A stretch of DNA of 64,000 nucleotides from an uncultured Crocinitomix sp. (GCA_905478225.1 CAJQHR010000007.1:1-64000); one strand, 5' to 3'; positions 9,709 through 20,105 are shown, numbered from the stretch's first letter. Notes: generated by a model from the letters alone, not told the origin. Made by a program: numbers and translations.

Positions 9709-10824
9709 TTAACGTACCACAATTTTCTTCGTGAGTGTTTGGTCGTCTGACTGAATTTTTAAGAGATAGATCCCTTTGGTCAAATCACCAATATTGAGGA
9801 CAACAACTGAGGTGATTTTGCTTGTTTTAGAGTGGTAGACCTCTTGGCCACTAATGGCAACCATAGTGAATTCAACATTTGTTAAAGTCGTACCAAAATC
9901 AACTGTTATATTATGATCATAAACAGGGTTTGGGTGGATTTTAAGTAAGGCGTCATTTAATTCACTTAGCCCGGATGTATCATCTTCTTCATCCTCATCT
10001 TCGTCATCTACCCAATCATCATCTTCACCGTCGCCATAATCTTCAATGTCAGCACAATAATCTCCAGGAAACCAATCCGGATCGTATCCATCTCCATCTT
10101 CAGAATCGTTCGCACCAAGAAAACCGCTCCATCCATATGAAAAATTTTCATAAACATTTTGTCCTTCTCCCTCATTTAATTCCCAACAACCTCTTAAGTT
10201 GGATTCTGTTCCGTCTAGTCCTCCATACATGTTTGCTGCAATCTCTTCTCCAGTTCTTGCCACGTTCCATACACGAACATTTCCAATAACACCTTTGAAT
10301 TCATAGCCATGCTTATGATCACGTCCTATCCAAATTGAATTAAAGCCTTGCAAATTATTGGCGCAAGTGGGGTCGTATATATAACCGAATTGTTCTCCAT
10401 CAGCATAGAAGTAAATATTACCATCATTTCTAACAATAGCTACATGATGGCATTCGCCATCCAATAAAGTTCCAAGTGAGCCATTATTGGGAATGTACCA
10501 TTCCTCGCCTCTATTTGAAAAACAAAGCGCTCTTGGATCAGACTCCATATTTTTCAAATAAAACGCCGCCCCTTTGATGTGGGACCAACGATTTGAAATT
10601 ATTGTTGGATTAGTTCCTTGATCTTCTTCGTCTCCTTTAATAATTGCTTCAAAAGTAAAATCATCATTCACGTAATCAAGCCAGGTGTTATGGGTCTCTG
10701 CATAATCGTTTACACCGTCAAAGTACAAATGCGACGTTGAGTCTTGCAGCCAAGCAGAGTTTGATACTAACATTAAAGGAATGATGAATAAAATTCGCTT
10801 AATTGTTTTAAAGCTAGAGTTCAT
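9709..10824 (-). CDS. LamG-domain secreted protein with T9SS sorting domain
   Basis: The 371-residue protein has a signal peptide, a LamG/concanavalin-like domain at about residues 30-220 (DDFTFEAIIKG ... IWIGRDHKHGYEFKGVIGNVRVWNVART), an extremely acidic linker around residues 255-285, and a C-terminal T9SS type A sorting domain beginning IHPNPVYDHNITVDFG and ending LTKKIVVR. LamG domains usually bind carbohydrate or protein, so the protein is probably exported through the type IX system and attached to the cell surface. The ligand cannot be read from the sequence. Confidence 0.85.
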   Translation of the reverse strand: MNSSFKTIKRILFIIPLMLVSNSAWLQDSTSHLYFDGVNDYAETHNTWLDYVNDDFTFEAIIKGDEEDQGTNPTIISNRWSHIKGAAFYLKNMESDPRALCFSNRGEEWYIPNNGSLGTLLDGECHHVAIVRNDGNIYFYADGEQFGYIYDPTCANNLQGFNSIWIGRDHKHGYEFKGVIGNVRVWNVARTGEEIAANMYGGLDGTESNLRGCWELNEGEGQNVYENFSYGWSGFLGANDSEDGDGYDPDWFPGDYCADIEDYGDGEDDDWVDDEDEDEEDDTSGLSELNDALLKIHPNPVYDHNITVDFGTTLTNVEFTMVAISGQEVYHSKTSKITSVVVLNIGDLTKGIYLLKIQSDDQTLTKKIVVR

Positions 10825-10893
10825 ATAGGGCGTTTAGTAACGGTTAATTACATAACGGATTTCAAATTCAATTAGTTGTCTGACCGCTTCAAA

Positions 10894-11357
10894 CTAAATC
10901 ATATTGTGATGACAATAGTTTGCCTTGTTAAAATTACTAATGTTTATCAACAAAACTGGAATGGTTTGAAAAAGGTGCTTTAGTACGGTGATTTTTTTTT
11001 CCTTTTTCTTACTTGCCTTGGCTAATGGATTAAAATCAAGGCATTTTTGAATCCAAAACTCTAAATCTTCTTGACGGTCGTAAGCTTCAGGTTTAATAAA
11101 AATATAACCTTTCATGGTGCGACCTGTAAAGTCCATTGGTAAAACACCTTCGGCGTTTAATGATTCTGGATAGGTTTCTTCACCAATGGGTGCCATCAAT
11201 AAATTCAACTCCGTTTTTTTGTCGATATGCATGCCGCACAGCATTTTATTATCAACCATGAACATCATCCCGCCCATCATTTTTTTACAATAAAATTCAC
11301 TTTTTTCGCTTCCAGTATTTGTGTGATTCTTTCTACTTGATATTCGTCGTAAGCCAT
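10894..11357 (-). pseudogene. TfoX N-terminal-domain protein, frameshifted
   Basis: The downstream part encodes KMMGGMMFMVDNKMLCGMHIDKK, the core of the TfoX_N fold. The expected N-terminus (MAYDEYQVERITQILEAKKVNF) is encoded from an ATG at 11357 but in another frame. The two frames join perfectly (...FIVKK-MMGG...) if one A is added to the six-A run at 11281-11286 of the minus strand. The gene is therefore disrupted by one missing base in a homopolymer, which may be a real mutation or a sequencing error. TfoX is known as a competence regulator in gamma-proteobacteria, but single-domain TfoX_N proteins in Bacteroidota have no proven role. Confidence 0.72.
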
Positions 11358-11474
11358 AATATAGATTTTAGATCGCTTCGCTCTCAGATGTTATAAGTTA
11401 GATGAGCCACCCTTGGCTTTTGCCAAAGGGCTAGAAGTGTGATGTTGTGCTGTTTTTTAATTAATAATTGCCTA

Positions 11475-11882
11475 CTAACTACTTTCCGACAATCGGGTCG
11501 AGATCCACCAATAATTTCCTACTGGATCCTCAATTCCACCTTGGCGATCTCCATATTCTTGATCGGCTGGTTCAAAAACGGATTTCCCACCCTGTTCAAT
11601 GGCATTTTTATACATTTCGTCCATATTTTTAACATAAAGATAAAAAGAAGTTCGCATGTCTAAAAAAGGTTCATTGGCTTGACTAAGCATAATACAACTG
11701 TCGCCAATTTTTAGAATAACATTTGCAATGTCATCAGAATCTGGACGCAATACGCGATTTAATTCCTGGGCGTAAAAGCTACGTTTTAAATAGTCTATTA
11801 AGCCTTCCGGGTCTTTAACAAATAGATAAGAATTAACTGATCTAAAGCCGTCAGGGTGAAACGTGTCGAATTTTGAATTCAT
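11475..11882 (-). CDS. VOC (glyoxalase/PhnB-like) family protein
   Basis: A 135-residue protein of the vicinal oxygen chelate fold, with the PhnB-like pattern SYLFVKDPEGLIDYLKRSF at the N-terminus and EYGDRQGGIEDPVGNYWWIST at the C-terminus. The start is the ATG at 11882; the longer open frame upstream overlaps the adenine deaminase end and is not coding. Substrate is unknown. These small proteins are often annotated as glyoxalase or bleomycin-resistance-like without evidence. It follows adenine deaminase on the same strand by 16 bases. Confidence 0.8.
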   Translation of the reverse strand: MNSKFDTFHPDGFRSVNSYLFVKDPEGLIDYLKRSFYAQELNRVLRPDSDDIANVILKIGDSCIMLSQANEPFLDMRTSFYLYVKNMDEMYKNAIEQGGKSVFEPADQEYGDRQGGIEDPVGNYWWISTRLSESS

Positions 11883-11898
11883 CCGTTTAAGATAAACA

Positions 11899-13524
11899 TT
11901 ATTCAGGAATATTAACAGGAGTAAATTCAAATTTGGCCCCGTCAAACAATCCAAAATCGCTTAATTTTAATGCCGGAATAACTAATAAAGCCATAAATGA
12001 CAAAGTCATATAGGGTGCATGTAAAGTGGCGCCCATCTCTTTCGCTTTCAAATCAATTTTCTGGTAAAGTTCGCTAGTGGTAAACCCATCCTTATCGCTC
12101 ATAATACCTGCAACTGGAAGTCCTAAAACATGGGCTTGACTTTCTGACACTGCACAGACACCACCTTTTTCTTTAATTATCGCATTCACCGCCTTGCATA
12201 TCAAAGCGTCATCTACACCAACGCATATTATATTGTGCGAATCGTGCGCAACGGATGAGGCAATTGCGCCTTCCTTTAAACCAAAGTTTTTTATAAATGC
12301 AACTGCAGGTTTAGTATTGCTATAGCGATTAACGACTACGACTTTTAAAATATCATTGGCAACATCTGATACAATTAAGCCCTTTTCAATTTTTGGTTTT
12401 GCAATAATCGGATTGGTGATTAATTCTCCGTCCAAGGCTTCAATTACATTTATTTTTTCTGATGTGGCGGCAATTTCAAAATCACTTGCAGCTTTATAAT
12501 CAGTGTCAAAATTATTTGGACATTCGAATGGAATTGGAGCAATATTGGATGTGCCATTTTCCGCAACACAAGTTCCACCAATAACCGTTTTTATAATTTC
12601 AAGGTCTTCCAAATTATTTACAACTATAAAGTCAGCTGAATCTCCTTCTTTCAATAAACCAACATCTAAATTATAATGCTTGGCAGGATTAATGCACGCC
12701 ATTAAAAGCAGTTTAAAAATATCAATTCCATGCCCAAGTCCTCTTTTTACCAAGGCGTTAATGTGACTAACTATTAAATCGTCAGGATGTTTATCGTCAG
12801 AACAAAACATCATGTTTTTATAATGTTCGGGAACGAGATCAATTAAGGCATTAAAGTTCTTGGCAGCGCTTCCTTCACGGATTAGAATCTTCATCCCATT
12901 TTGCAGTTTTTCCAGTCCTTCATCATAGCTGAAGCTTTCATGGTCAGTTGAAATTCCAGCACCAATGTATTTTTTGACATCTGCGCCTCTCAAACCAGGT
13001 GCGTGTCCATCTACAGGTTTTTTGAAATGTTTTGCCCATTCAATTTTTTTCATCACCTCAGCATCTTCAAATAAAACCCCGGGATAATTCATCATTTCAG
13101 CCAAATACTTAATGTCGTCATTTGCCAATAATTCTTTAATTCCGTCAGAATCAATTACTGCACCCGCAGATTCGAAACTCGTAGCAGGAACGCATGAAGG
13201 GGCACCAAAATTAAATTTGAAAGGTACCTTTTTTCCATTTTCAATCATGTAATAAACACCAGCAGTGCCTAATACGTTTGCAATCTCATGCGGATCAGAT
13301 ACGGTGGCCACGGTCCCATGTGTCACAGCCAATCGCGCAAATTCAGAAGGAACCAGCATGGAACTCTCAATGTGAATATGCGCGTCGATAAATCCTGGGA
13401 GAATGTATTCATCCTCTTCACAATCTTTCGCAATAATTGAATCAATACGTCCGTTTTTCACAATGACTTGACCTTTGTAAATGCGCTGATTTTCAATATC
13501 GACAATGTTTCCTTTTAGAATCAC
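11899..13524 (-). CDS. Adenine deaminase
   Basis: The enzyme hydrolyses adenine to hypoxanthine and ammonia (purine salvage). The amidohydrolase signature is clear: [21 protein letters not shown] metal-binding region, [17 protein letters not shown], the [10 protein letters not shown] segment, and the C-terminal [15 protein letters not shown] and [20 protein letters not shown] characteristic of Ade proteins. The GTG at 13524 gives [18 protein letters not shown], the normal family start, and a length of 541 residues; the open frame further upstream runs into the divergent proline dehydrogenase gene and is not coding. The two genes share a 67-bp divergent promoter region. Confidence 0.94.
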   Translation of the reverse strand: MILKGNIVDIENQRIYKGQVIVKNGRIDSIIAKDCEEDEYILPGFIDAHIHIESSMLVPSEFARLAVTHGTVATVSDPHEIANVLGTAGVYYMIENGKKVPFKFNFGAPSCVPATSFESAGAVIDSDGIKELLANDDIKYLAEMMNYPGVLFEDAEVMKKIEWAKHFKKPVDGHAPGLRGADVKKYIGAGISTDHESFSYDEGLEKLQNGMKILIREGSAAKNFNALIDLVPEHYKNMMFCSDDKHPDDLIVSHINALVKRGLGHGIDIFKLLLMACINPAKHYNLDVGLLKEGDSADFIVVNNLEDLEIIKTVIGGTCVAENGTSNIAPIPFECPNNFDTDYKAASDFEIAATSEKINVIEALDGELITNPIIAKPKIEKGLIVSDVANDILKVVVVNRYSNTKPAVAFIKNFGLKEGAIASSVAHDSHNIICVGVDDALICKAVNAIIKEKGGVCAVSESQAHVLGLPVAGIMSDKDGFTTSELYQKIDLKAKEMGATLHAPYMTLSFMALLVIPALKLSDFGLFDGAKFEFTPVNIPE

Positions 13525-13580
13525 AATAATGGGATTAAATAATTTAAAATAGCTAAGATAACAAACTAGTAAATTCCGTT

Positions 13581-13588
13581 TATATTTG
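13581..13588 (+). promoter_or_regulatory. Candidate -7 box (TATATTTG) of proline dehydrogenase
   Basis: TATATTTG matches the Bacteroidetes -7 consensus TAnnTTTG exactly and ends only three bases before the ATG at 13592. If used, transcription would start at or next to the A of ATG, giving a leaderless or nearly leaderless mRNA. No TTG -33 element is seen at the usual spacing, so the call is tentative. Confidence 0.38.
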
Positions 13589-13591
13589 CGT

Positions 13592-14764
13592 ATGATTTCT
13601 TTCGATAATACGGAGATAGCTTTTGCAGGAAAATCTGATAATGATCTGCAATGGACGTATCGTTTATTCAATATGATTGGGAAACCTTGGATGGTTAAAT
13701 TTGGAAAATTCGTAACAAATATCGCATTTGCAATTCGACTGCCAATAAAGGGAATGATTAAGAAAACAATTTTCAAGCATTTTTGTGGAGGAGAGGCAAT
13801 TCCAGATTGCACGGGAAGAATTGATGAACTCGCCAAATTTGGAATAGGGACCATTCTGGATTATTCGGTAGAGGGAAAAAGTGAAGATGCTGATTTAGAT
13901 CGAACTCGAGACGAGATTATTGCATCAATTGCCACAGGAAAAGCAAATGACCATATCCCATTCGCAGTTTTTAAGGTCACAGGAATTGCCCGCACAGATT
14001 TATTGGAAAAAGCGAATAATCCAAATACGACCTTAACCGATCAAGAAAAAAATGATTTTGCAGCTGTGATGGCACGAGTGGATGCCATTTGTAATGCAGC
14101 GCACGAGTCAAATGTTCCAGTTTTTATTGATGCTGAAGACAGTTGGTTTCAAGATGCAATTGACCGAATGGCAAATGCAATGATGGCGAAATACAATACA
14201 GTAAAAGCCATAGTTTTCAATACACTTCAAATGTATCGTCATGATCGTCTTGAATTTTTGAAAAAGACCCACCAAGAAGCAATTGCAGGAAAATATTACC
14301 CTGGCATAAAAATGGTGCGTGGCGCATATATGGAAAAAGAGCGCGAGCGAGCCGAAAAGGAAGGATATCCATCTCCAATCCATGCTAATAAGGAGACGAC
14401 TGATAAAGATTATAATTTGGGGATAGAATATGTGATGAATCATCTTGATGTTTTCTCGCTTTGTGCTGGGACTCACAATGAAACAAGTTCGTCCCGACTA
14501 TTAGAACTCATGGAGGAAAAAGGAATTGCCAAAGCCGATAAGCGTGTATATTTTGCACAACTTTTAGGCATGAGTGATCATATTTCGTTCAATGTAGCGC
14601 ATGCAGGTTATAATGTGGCTAAATATGTGCCTTACGGTCCAGTTAAAGAAGTCATGCCATATCTATTAAGAAGAGCGGAAGAAAATACTTCAGTCGCAGG
14701 TCAAATGGGTAGAGAGTTGGCTTTAATTGTTTCGGAGAAGAAAAGACGTAAAGCTGCTAGGTAA
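13592..14764 (+). CDS. Proline dehydrogenase family protein
   Basis: A 390-residue FAD-dependent enzyme expected to oxidise proline to delta-1-pyrroline-5-carboxylate. Visible family features are the barrel segments [56 protein letters not shown] with the substrate-binding arginine region, [10 protein letters not shown], and [19 protein letters not shown] near the C-terminus, the YxPxxxxxxYxxRRxxEN signature. It is a stand-alone proline dehydrogenase without the P5C dehydrogenase domain of PutA. ATG 13592 is preferred over the TTG two codons upstream because it gives the family's usual N-terminus. It is divergent from adenine deaminase. Confidence 0.92.
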   Translation: MISFDNTEIAFAGKSDNDLQWTYRLFNMIGKPWMVKFGKFVTNIAFAIRLPIKGMIKKTIFKHFCGGEAIPDCTGRIDELAKFGIGTILDYSVEGKSEDADLDRTRDEIIASIATGKANDHIPFAVFKVTGIARTDLLEKANNPNTTLTDQEKNDFAAVMARVDAICNAAHESNVPVFIDAEDSWFQDAIDRMANAMMAKYNTVKAIVFNTLQMYRHDRLEFLKKTHQEAIAGKYYPGIKMVRGAYMEKERERAEKEGYPSPIHANKETTDKDYNLGIEYVMNHLDVFSLCAGTHNETSSSRLLELMEEKGIAKADKRVYFAQLLGMSDHISFNVAHAGYNVAKYVPYGPVKEVMPYLLRRAEENTSVAGQMGRELALIVSEKKRRKAAR

Positions 14765-14836
14765 ATTCAATGTTTCTTTTTGATAAAGGTGTAATGCCCT
14801 AGTCTTAAATAATTCAGAACGCATACCGCATTGCAA

Positions 14837-14868
14837 ATTGATAATTGTAAATTGCGCATTGATAATTG
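14837..14868 (+). repeat. Short direct repeat in an intergenic AT-rich spacer
   Basis: ATTGATAATTG occurs at 14837-14847 and again at 14858-14868 (21-bp period) inside the 115-bp spacer before the glycosyltransferase start. The spacer is dominated by AATTG/AATTAAT words. No gene or hairpin was recognised here, and a regulatory role is unproven. Confidence 0.5.
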
Positions 14869-14879
14869 ATTTTAACCTT

Positions 14880-16340
14880 ATGAGTCAGATTTTATCTGGT
14901 ATATTTTTATTGATTAGTATTGGATGCTTGTCTTATATTGGCTGGCGTTTTTTGCGTAATCGAGATTATACCAAGGCGCTCATTGTAATTCTAGTCATAG
15001 GCACAGTGCTTCGTGTTATCGGTACTAAAGACCCCTATTTACATGCTTGGGATGAACGCTATCACGCACTGGTTTCAAAAAATTTAATTGAGCATCCGTT
15101 AACCCCAACCTTACACGATCATCCGGTACTAGAGTTTGATAACGACAATTGGACTGGAAGTAATATTTGGCTTGGAAAACCTTCGTTTCCGCTTTGGATT
15201 ATGTCGGGATCAATCGCGATTTTCGGCAATAATTTATTGGCAGTACGTTTACCGTCTATCTTATTAGGGCTGTTAGCTGTTTGGCTGACCTTTTTAATAG
15301 GCCGTAAATTATTTGATGAGCGCATAGGTTTGATGGCAGCATACTTCCACGCGATAAACGGGCTGGTGATAGAGCTAGTAGGAGGGAAGGTTTCTTCTGA
15401 TCATGTGGAGCTATGCTTTATTGTGATGGTGGAGGTTTCCGTTTATTTAGTCATTCTCAATTTACGCCCAAAACCGTCTTTAAAGCTCACTTTTTTTGCT
15501 GGAATTTTTATGGGCTTGGCCTTTTTGTCGAAATGGTATCCTGCATTGATTGTGCTCCCCGTTTGGTTGACATTTCTAGTGACCTATGGAAAGTTTAACT
15601 GGCGCATATTTTTTAAACAAGGGGCTTTACTTTTGATCGGGTTTTCAATTGTGACATTGCCTTGGGTGCTATATATGCGGTCCACATATCCAGAAGAAAT
15701 GAATGCCATTTTATTTAATGCACTTTCTGCTTATTCTGAAACGGTTCATAGTCATTCGGCGCCAATTTATTATTATTTCAATAAATTATTGGTCATTTTT
15801 AATGAGTTGATTTATTTGGCACTTGGCTTTTTTATTTACCGCTTATTTAAAACAGAAAAGCGTTGGGCGTATTTAGGACTAATTATTTGGATTTTAGTTC
15901 CTTTGGTTATTTTCACCATGGCAGAGACTAAACGACAGACTTATTTGCTGATCTCCGCGCCAGCATTTTTTATTGTAGTGAGTTGGTTTTGGTTTTCCTT
16001 GCGCGATTTTTATTTGAACGCGCGCTATAAAATTATTAATGGCATTTTATTGTTTGCCTTAATTGCTTTACCCGTTCGTTATATGATAGAGCGTTCTAAG
16101 TTGTTTGGCGGTAATGAATTAATTGCGGAGTTCTATTATTTAAGCGACGAGCAACTGGCAATTTTAGATGATAAAACGATTGTTTTTGGTACGGATGATT
16201 ATGTTGAAATGATGTTTCATACGGACGTATATGCTGCGTATAGAAAAATACCGATGGATGAAAAAATGATTGAACTAGAGCGCGAAGGATTTGAGATTTA
16301 TATTTTAGATAATCGCCAGTTCGTTCCTTTTAATCCTTAG
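14880..16340 (+). CDS. PMT/ArnT-type membrane glycosyltransferase
   Basis: A 486-residue integral membrane protein of the GT-C fold with about ten or more hydrophobic helices. The first extracytoplasmic loop contains DPYLHAWDERYHALVSKNL, the acidic catalytic-loop pattern of PMT_2/ArnT enzymes, which transfer sugars from polyprenyl-phosphate carriers to lipids or proteins. The ATG at 14880 is chosen because it begins a normal amphipathic/TM N-terminus; the 14 codons before it lie in the repeat-bearing spacer. Donor and acceptor cannot be deduced. Its 3' end overlaps the convergent Cys-rich gene by 11 bases. Confidence 0.82.
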   Translation: MSQILSGIFLLISIGCLSYIGWRFLRNRDYTKALIVILVIGTVLRVIGTKDPYLHAWDERYHALVSKNLIEHPLTPTLHDHPVLEFDNDNWTGSNIWLGKPSFPLWIMSGSIAIFGNNLLAVRLPSILLGLLAVWLTFLIGRKLFDERIGLMAAYFHAINGLVIELVGGKVSSDHVELCFIVMVEVSVYLVILNLRPKPSLKLTFFAGIFMGLAFLSKWYPALIVLPVWLTFLVTYGKFNWRIFFKQGALLLIGFSIVTLPWVLYMRSTYPEEMNAILFNALSAYSETVHSHSAPIYYYFNKLLVIFNELIYLALGFFIYRLFKTEKRWAYLGLIIWILVPLVIFTMAETKRQTYLLISAPAFFIVVSWFWFSLRDFYLNARYKIINGILLFALIALPVRYMIERSKLFGGNELIAEFYYLSDEQLAILDDKTIVFGTDDYVEMMFHTDVYAAYRKIPMDEKMIELEREGFEIYILDNRQFVPFNP

Positions 16341-16500
16341 CTATTTCCTTCAAACAGTCATTGCACAAGCAATTATCATATTGTTCTGCGATAGCTTGCA
16401 ATTTAGTTTTAGATATAACGATTGTTGAACAATGACAGTTTTCAATATCATTGACTAAACATTCAAATGTTTGGTCGCATTTAGCACAGTTTTTCTTCAC
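16330..16500 (-). CDS. Small cysteine-rich CWC-family protein
   Basis: A 56-residue protein, MKKNCAKCDQTFECLVNDIE at its start, with Cys pattern CxxC-x4-C, then CHC, then CLCNDCL near the end. This spacing is that of the 'cysteine-rich CWC' family, a probable zinc-binding mini-protein of unknown function. The start is GTG at 16500, directly abutting the stop codon of the upstream VCBS gene on the same strand. No other start is available in between. It ends within the 3' end of the convergent glycosyltransferase gene. Confidence 0.75.
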   Translation of the reverse strand: MKKNCAKCDQTFECLVNDIENCHCSTIVISKTKLQAIAEQYDNCLCNDCLKEIAKD

Positions 16501-19500
16501 TTATTCGGCGATTATTTTAGTGGTATATACTTTTTCGGCGTTCGCATTTAATACGGTTATGACGTACAAACCTCTTCCCATATCAGCTTTTTTAATTTGA
16601 ATTTGTTGGCTCGTAATATTCGCTTGGCGATAGACCTCCGTCCCGAGAATGTCATAAATAACAACAGTATGCTTATACACTAATTCTTTCCCAAATTGAA
16701 TTGTTAGGATCTCGGAAAATGGATTTGGATAAACTGTAATGTGATTCTCCCCGTTTTCAGAAATTCCACCGTCTTCTGGTAAGTGTAAAGTGTTCACTGT
16801 TGTATTTGTAATGACAGCAGGGTTGGCGTCAAAATAAATGTGTGCGGTATTGTAGATGCTGGTTTCTAAAGGAAGACCTGGCAAAAGATCAATTTTATAC
16901 TTTACAAATCCGTGACTAGCAATTTCACTAACATTACTATCGGGCAGCATGATATTGTCAAAAATGAATGAAACTAGTCCGTCATGATCGACTTCAATTT
17001 CCATATCATGGCTCCAGGCAAGCGGTGTTAAACTTGTCCAATCTAGATTCGCGTCCAATTGATCATCAATCACAACTACGAAAGCTGTATCTGTTCCTGT
17101 ATTTTGAAAACGAACGAGATATTCTATCGTTTCGGTGTCAGGAGCAATATAGCCATATTCAGTTGTTCCGGCTGGTCTCGCATTTTTATCGTTTGGATCA
17201 TAAGCACCTTGAATAACTTGATCTAAACTATCCATGAGCAGCGAAGTGACTTCTCCTAATGATTCAACTTCAACGGTGAAATAACTACGCACATCTTCTC
17301 CTAAACTTTCATAGTTGGGAAACAGCACCGTAACTTCTATGACGGCATCTTCAAAATAATCTAACTCTTCATAAGACCAATAGATATTTTGACCGTCAAC
17401 TGAATTAGGAGCAAGGTTGGCTCCTGCATAAGTAAGTGCCTCATCTAATTCCAGATGTAGATTACCGGATGCAATAGTTGAACCTGTATTTGAAAAATCA
17501 AGCCAATACGTTACTAATCGATCAATTCTAGGAATACCTCCAGTTATTATTGGTTCAACACGGTCTACTAATTCTGAGGGATAAATACCGAAATCAAGAT
17601 TTTCATAGAAAGTAAAGCCGCCTTCAATTGTTACATCATAAGAAGTTGCAGTTGAAATGTTCCAGAAATCTAGTGCCTGCGGATAGATGGTATAATCACC
17701 AAATTCAGTTTCGTCAAAAGCAATGAGGTATTCACCATCATCACTTGTAAAGGCGTAGTACGATTCGGGCGTAGATAATGCTTGTGCAAAATTAACACCT
17801 TCATCTTCGGCATCCTGAATTCCATTTTCATTCAAGTCGATAAATACTGTTCCTTTTGTTGAATGTGAAGTAAAGTGCATGTTTTCAAACCAATTAAACT
17901 GCCCGTCTGTAACTGAAATTGAGACAATATCATGATCACCATCTTGATCTAAGTCACCCGTTAACATATTTTTCACCCAGTCGAGATTGTCAGTTATGAC
18001 GTTGAGGTCTCCAAATTCCAAATCACCGTAATGTTCATAATAGCCAATAGTATTGTCGTCTTTACTCCCTACTAAAAGGTCTTTTACACCATCATTGTTC
18101 ATGTCTTCAAATAAGGCTATAAGTGGATATTCACTTCCAGAGATCAAAGTTGTAAGTTCTCCAAATAAACCTGCTCCAAGGTTTTCAATCCAATGAACTT
18201 CGTCAGTTAAAGGAGACGCAACGAGTATGTCAAGCTTGCCGTCTTCGTTCATATCTGCGGCATGTAATTGCTGAATTCCGGTGAGGTCCGCAATGGTGTG
18301 GTGCGTAAACTCCAAGTCTCCTGTGTTCTCTAGCCAATCAATACTGCTATCATAACCGGAACCAAAAAGAATATCCAAATCTCCGTCATTATCTAAATCA
18401 AGAGTTCGCATGTCTTTTAACCATAACCATGCATCTTCAAAAATGAGATCTCCGATTGGGGCTAAACTGCCCTCTATATTTTCATAAAGCATAATTTGAT
18501 GATCACCACTCGAAGACGCTATGACATCATTATCACCATCATTGTCCCAATCTGCGGCCAGTACAAAATTGGGTTGTACCTGATCTTCAGAAATTAGAAT
18601 GGCATCACTAAATGTGCCATCTCCCATATTTTTGAACCAAACAACAGTGCTTTCATAATCTGAAACAGCAAGTAAATCATTAAAATCATCTCCATCAATA
18701 TCCGCCGAGGACATATGCAAAGGATCAAAGAAAAGACCACTTACAGCTGTTTTTAAATCGCCGAAATGCCCCTCACCTAAGTTTTCAACCCAGGCAATTT
18801 TATGGTCAACTGTTGAGCAGCAAAAAAGATCTTTATCTCCATCATTGTCAGCATCCATAGCTAATGAGAAATAGGGTTGGAGTGTAGTTTCTGATAAGTA
18901 TTGCAAACTAGTAAATTCAACACCGCCAAGGTTTTCGTAATAACCAATTGTTCCCGTATGCATTATTTCAATTAAGTCGGCATCACCGTCTGCATCAAAG
19001 TCTATAAATTCGCCAGACCCAGCTCCAAATAAAGAGGTGATTGGTGCAAAATCGGCAAAATCTCCACCACCTAAGTTGCGCATCCAATTCAGGTGTGTAC
19101 CGCCTATATAATCATTGACAAGAATATCCAATTTACCATCATTATCTAAATCAACTGGTTGTTCAATTACTGCGGCAACAAAACTTGCAATTATCAGTGG
19201 TTCGGCGAATGTGCCGTCACCAAGGTTTTCGACCATGACTACTTCCGCACCAGTTGGTTTGGAATAGATTAAATCGATATCACCATCTTCATTAAAATCA
19301 ATTGATTTAATGGCTGTTATACTGAGCGCATCTCCTGTAAGTAAAGCTGGGGTGGCGTAAGTTACACCAAGGTTTTCAGCATAAAAGAGGTTACCTGTAT
19401 TTTCAAAATAACTAATGTCTAAATCTCCATCACCATCCGCATCAAATTGATGATATTTTACAACATTTAGGGCATCATCAACTATGGTTTCTGTAGTGAA

Positions 19501-20007
19501 AGTGCCGTCACCGTTATTTTTTAGATTAATTAATGTGCTAAATGTTATTCTTAATGTTAAATCAGGTAAACCGTCCGCATTAATGTCAGAAGACTCCAAG
19601 AGTTTGAGAATATCGCCATCAGTTAAGTAAATTATGCTTTTTGTAAAGGTGTTTTCACCGTCGTTTGTAAATAAGGTCACTGTTCCAGCATCAGGACGAA
19701 TAGAAATGAGATCTAAATCGCCATCATTGTCGAAATCCGCCATTTCATTTTCCGTATTGTCGATTTCTTCAGGGCCCATATAAACGGGATACTCAAAAGA
19801 ATTTGACCCGTCATTTTCTATGAATCGAGGGCCTGTTTGAATATTTGAAGCAACAATGTCTAAATCACCATCATTTTCCATATCACCGATATGCAATTGA
19901 TTTATATTTCCACCTTGCCATGAAAAATTATTGGCTTCGGAGAATTGTGAAAATCCGTAATTTATGAAGAGAAAGCATACGTGTACAGAGAGTAATTTTT
20001 TAAGCAT
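16501..20007 (-). CDS. Giant FG-GAP/VCBS-repeat secreted protein with T9SS sorting domain
   Basis: The 1168-residue protein has a signal peptide (MLKKLLSVHVCFLFINYGFS) and then about fifteen FG-GAP/VCBS-like repeats to about residue 710, each with a calcium-type DxDxDGDxD loop (for example DNDGDLD, DADGDGDLD) and a W/Y-x-ENxG tag. An SdrD-B-like segment (VFIDLNENGIQDAEDEG) lies near 715-790, a conserved-repeat/DUF11-like domain near 945-1060, and a T9SS type A sorting domain from about 1080 (VYPNPFSEILTIQFG) to the end. Such proteins form beta-propellers at the cell surface or in the medium. ATG 20007 is preferred over a start seven codons upstream because it gives the clean signal peptide. 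Confidence 0.88.
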   Translation of the reverse strand: MLKKLLSVHVCFLFINYGFSQFSEANNFSWQGGNINQLHIGDMENDGDLDIVASNIQTGPRFIENDGSNSFEYPVYMGPEEIDNTENEMADFDNDGDLDLISIRPDAGTVTLFTNDGENTFTKSIIYLTDGDILKLLESSDINADGLPDLTLRITFSTLINLKNNGDGTFTTETIVDDALNVVKYHQFDADGDGDLDISYFENTGNLFYAENLGVTYATPALLTGDALSITAIKSIDFNEDGDIDLIYSKPTGAEVVMVENLGDGTFAEPLIIASFVAAVIEQPVDLDNDGKLDILVNDYIGGTHLNWMRNLGGGDFADFAPITSLFGAGSGEFIDFDADGDADLIEIMHTGTIGYYENLGGVEFTSLQYLSETTLQPYFSLAMDADNDGDKDLFCCSTVDHKIAWVENLGEGHFGDLKTAVSGLFFDPLHMSSADIDGDDFNDLLAVSDYESTVVWFKNMGDGTFSDAILISEDQVQPNFVLAADWDNDGDNDVIASSSGDHQIMLYENIEGSLAPIGDLIFEDAWLWLKDMRTLDLDNDGDLDILFGSGYDSSIDWLENTGDLEFTHHTIADLTGIQQLHAADMNEDGKLDILVASPLTDEVHWIENLGAGLFGELTTLISGSEYPLIALFEDMNNDGVKDLLVGSKDDNTIGYYEHYGDLEFGDLNVITDNLDWVKNMLTGDLDQDGDHDIVSISVTDGQFNWFENMHFTSHSTKGTVFIDLNENGIQDAEDEGVNFAQALSTPESYYAFTSDDGEYLIAFDETEFGDYTIYPQALDFWNISTATSYDVTIEGGFTFYENLDFGIYPSELVDRVEPIITGGIPRIDRLVTYWLDFSNTGSTIASGNLHLELDEALTYAGANLAPNSVDGQNIYWSYEELDYFEDAVIEVTVLFPNYESLGEDVRSYFTVEVESLGEVTSLLMDSLDQVIQGAYDPNDKNARPAGTTEYGYIAPDTETIEYLVRFQNTGTDTAFVVVIDDQLDANLDWTSLTPLAWSHDMEIEVDHDGLVSFIFDNIMLPDSNVSEIASHGFVKYKIDLLPGLPLETSIYNTAHIYFDANPAVITNTTVNTLHLPEDGGISENGENHITVYPNPFSEILTIQFGKELVYKHTVVIYDILGTEVYRQANITSQQIQIKKADMGRGLYVITVLNANAEKVYTTKIIAE

Positions 20008-20105
20008 AGCGTTTGGTATACATTTCAAAAACGCAAGATACGGATTTAATTTTGAATGATTTAAAGTAGATATGCTTAAATAATAAGTGCTGTGAATGAG
20101 ATTGA

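Noticed and set aside
9975-10289. Plus-strand open frame rich in His, Leu and Arg
   Set aside because: It is the antisense shadow of the acidic linker of the LamG T9SS protein, whose domains are clear.
11410-11430. CCC-TTGGC/GCCAA-GGG hairpin as a terminator
   Set aside because: It has a bulge and no T tract on either strand. It remains only a possible RNA structure.
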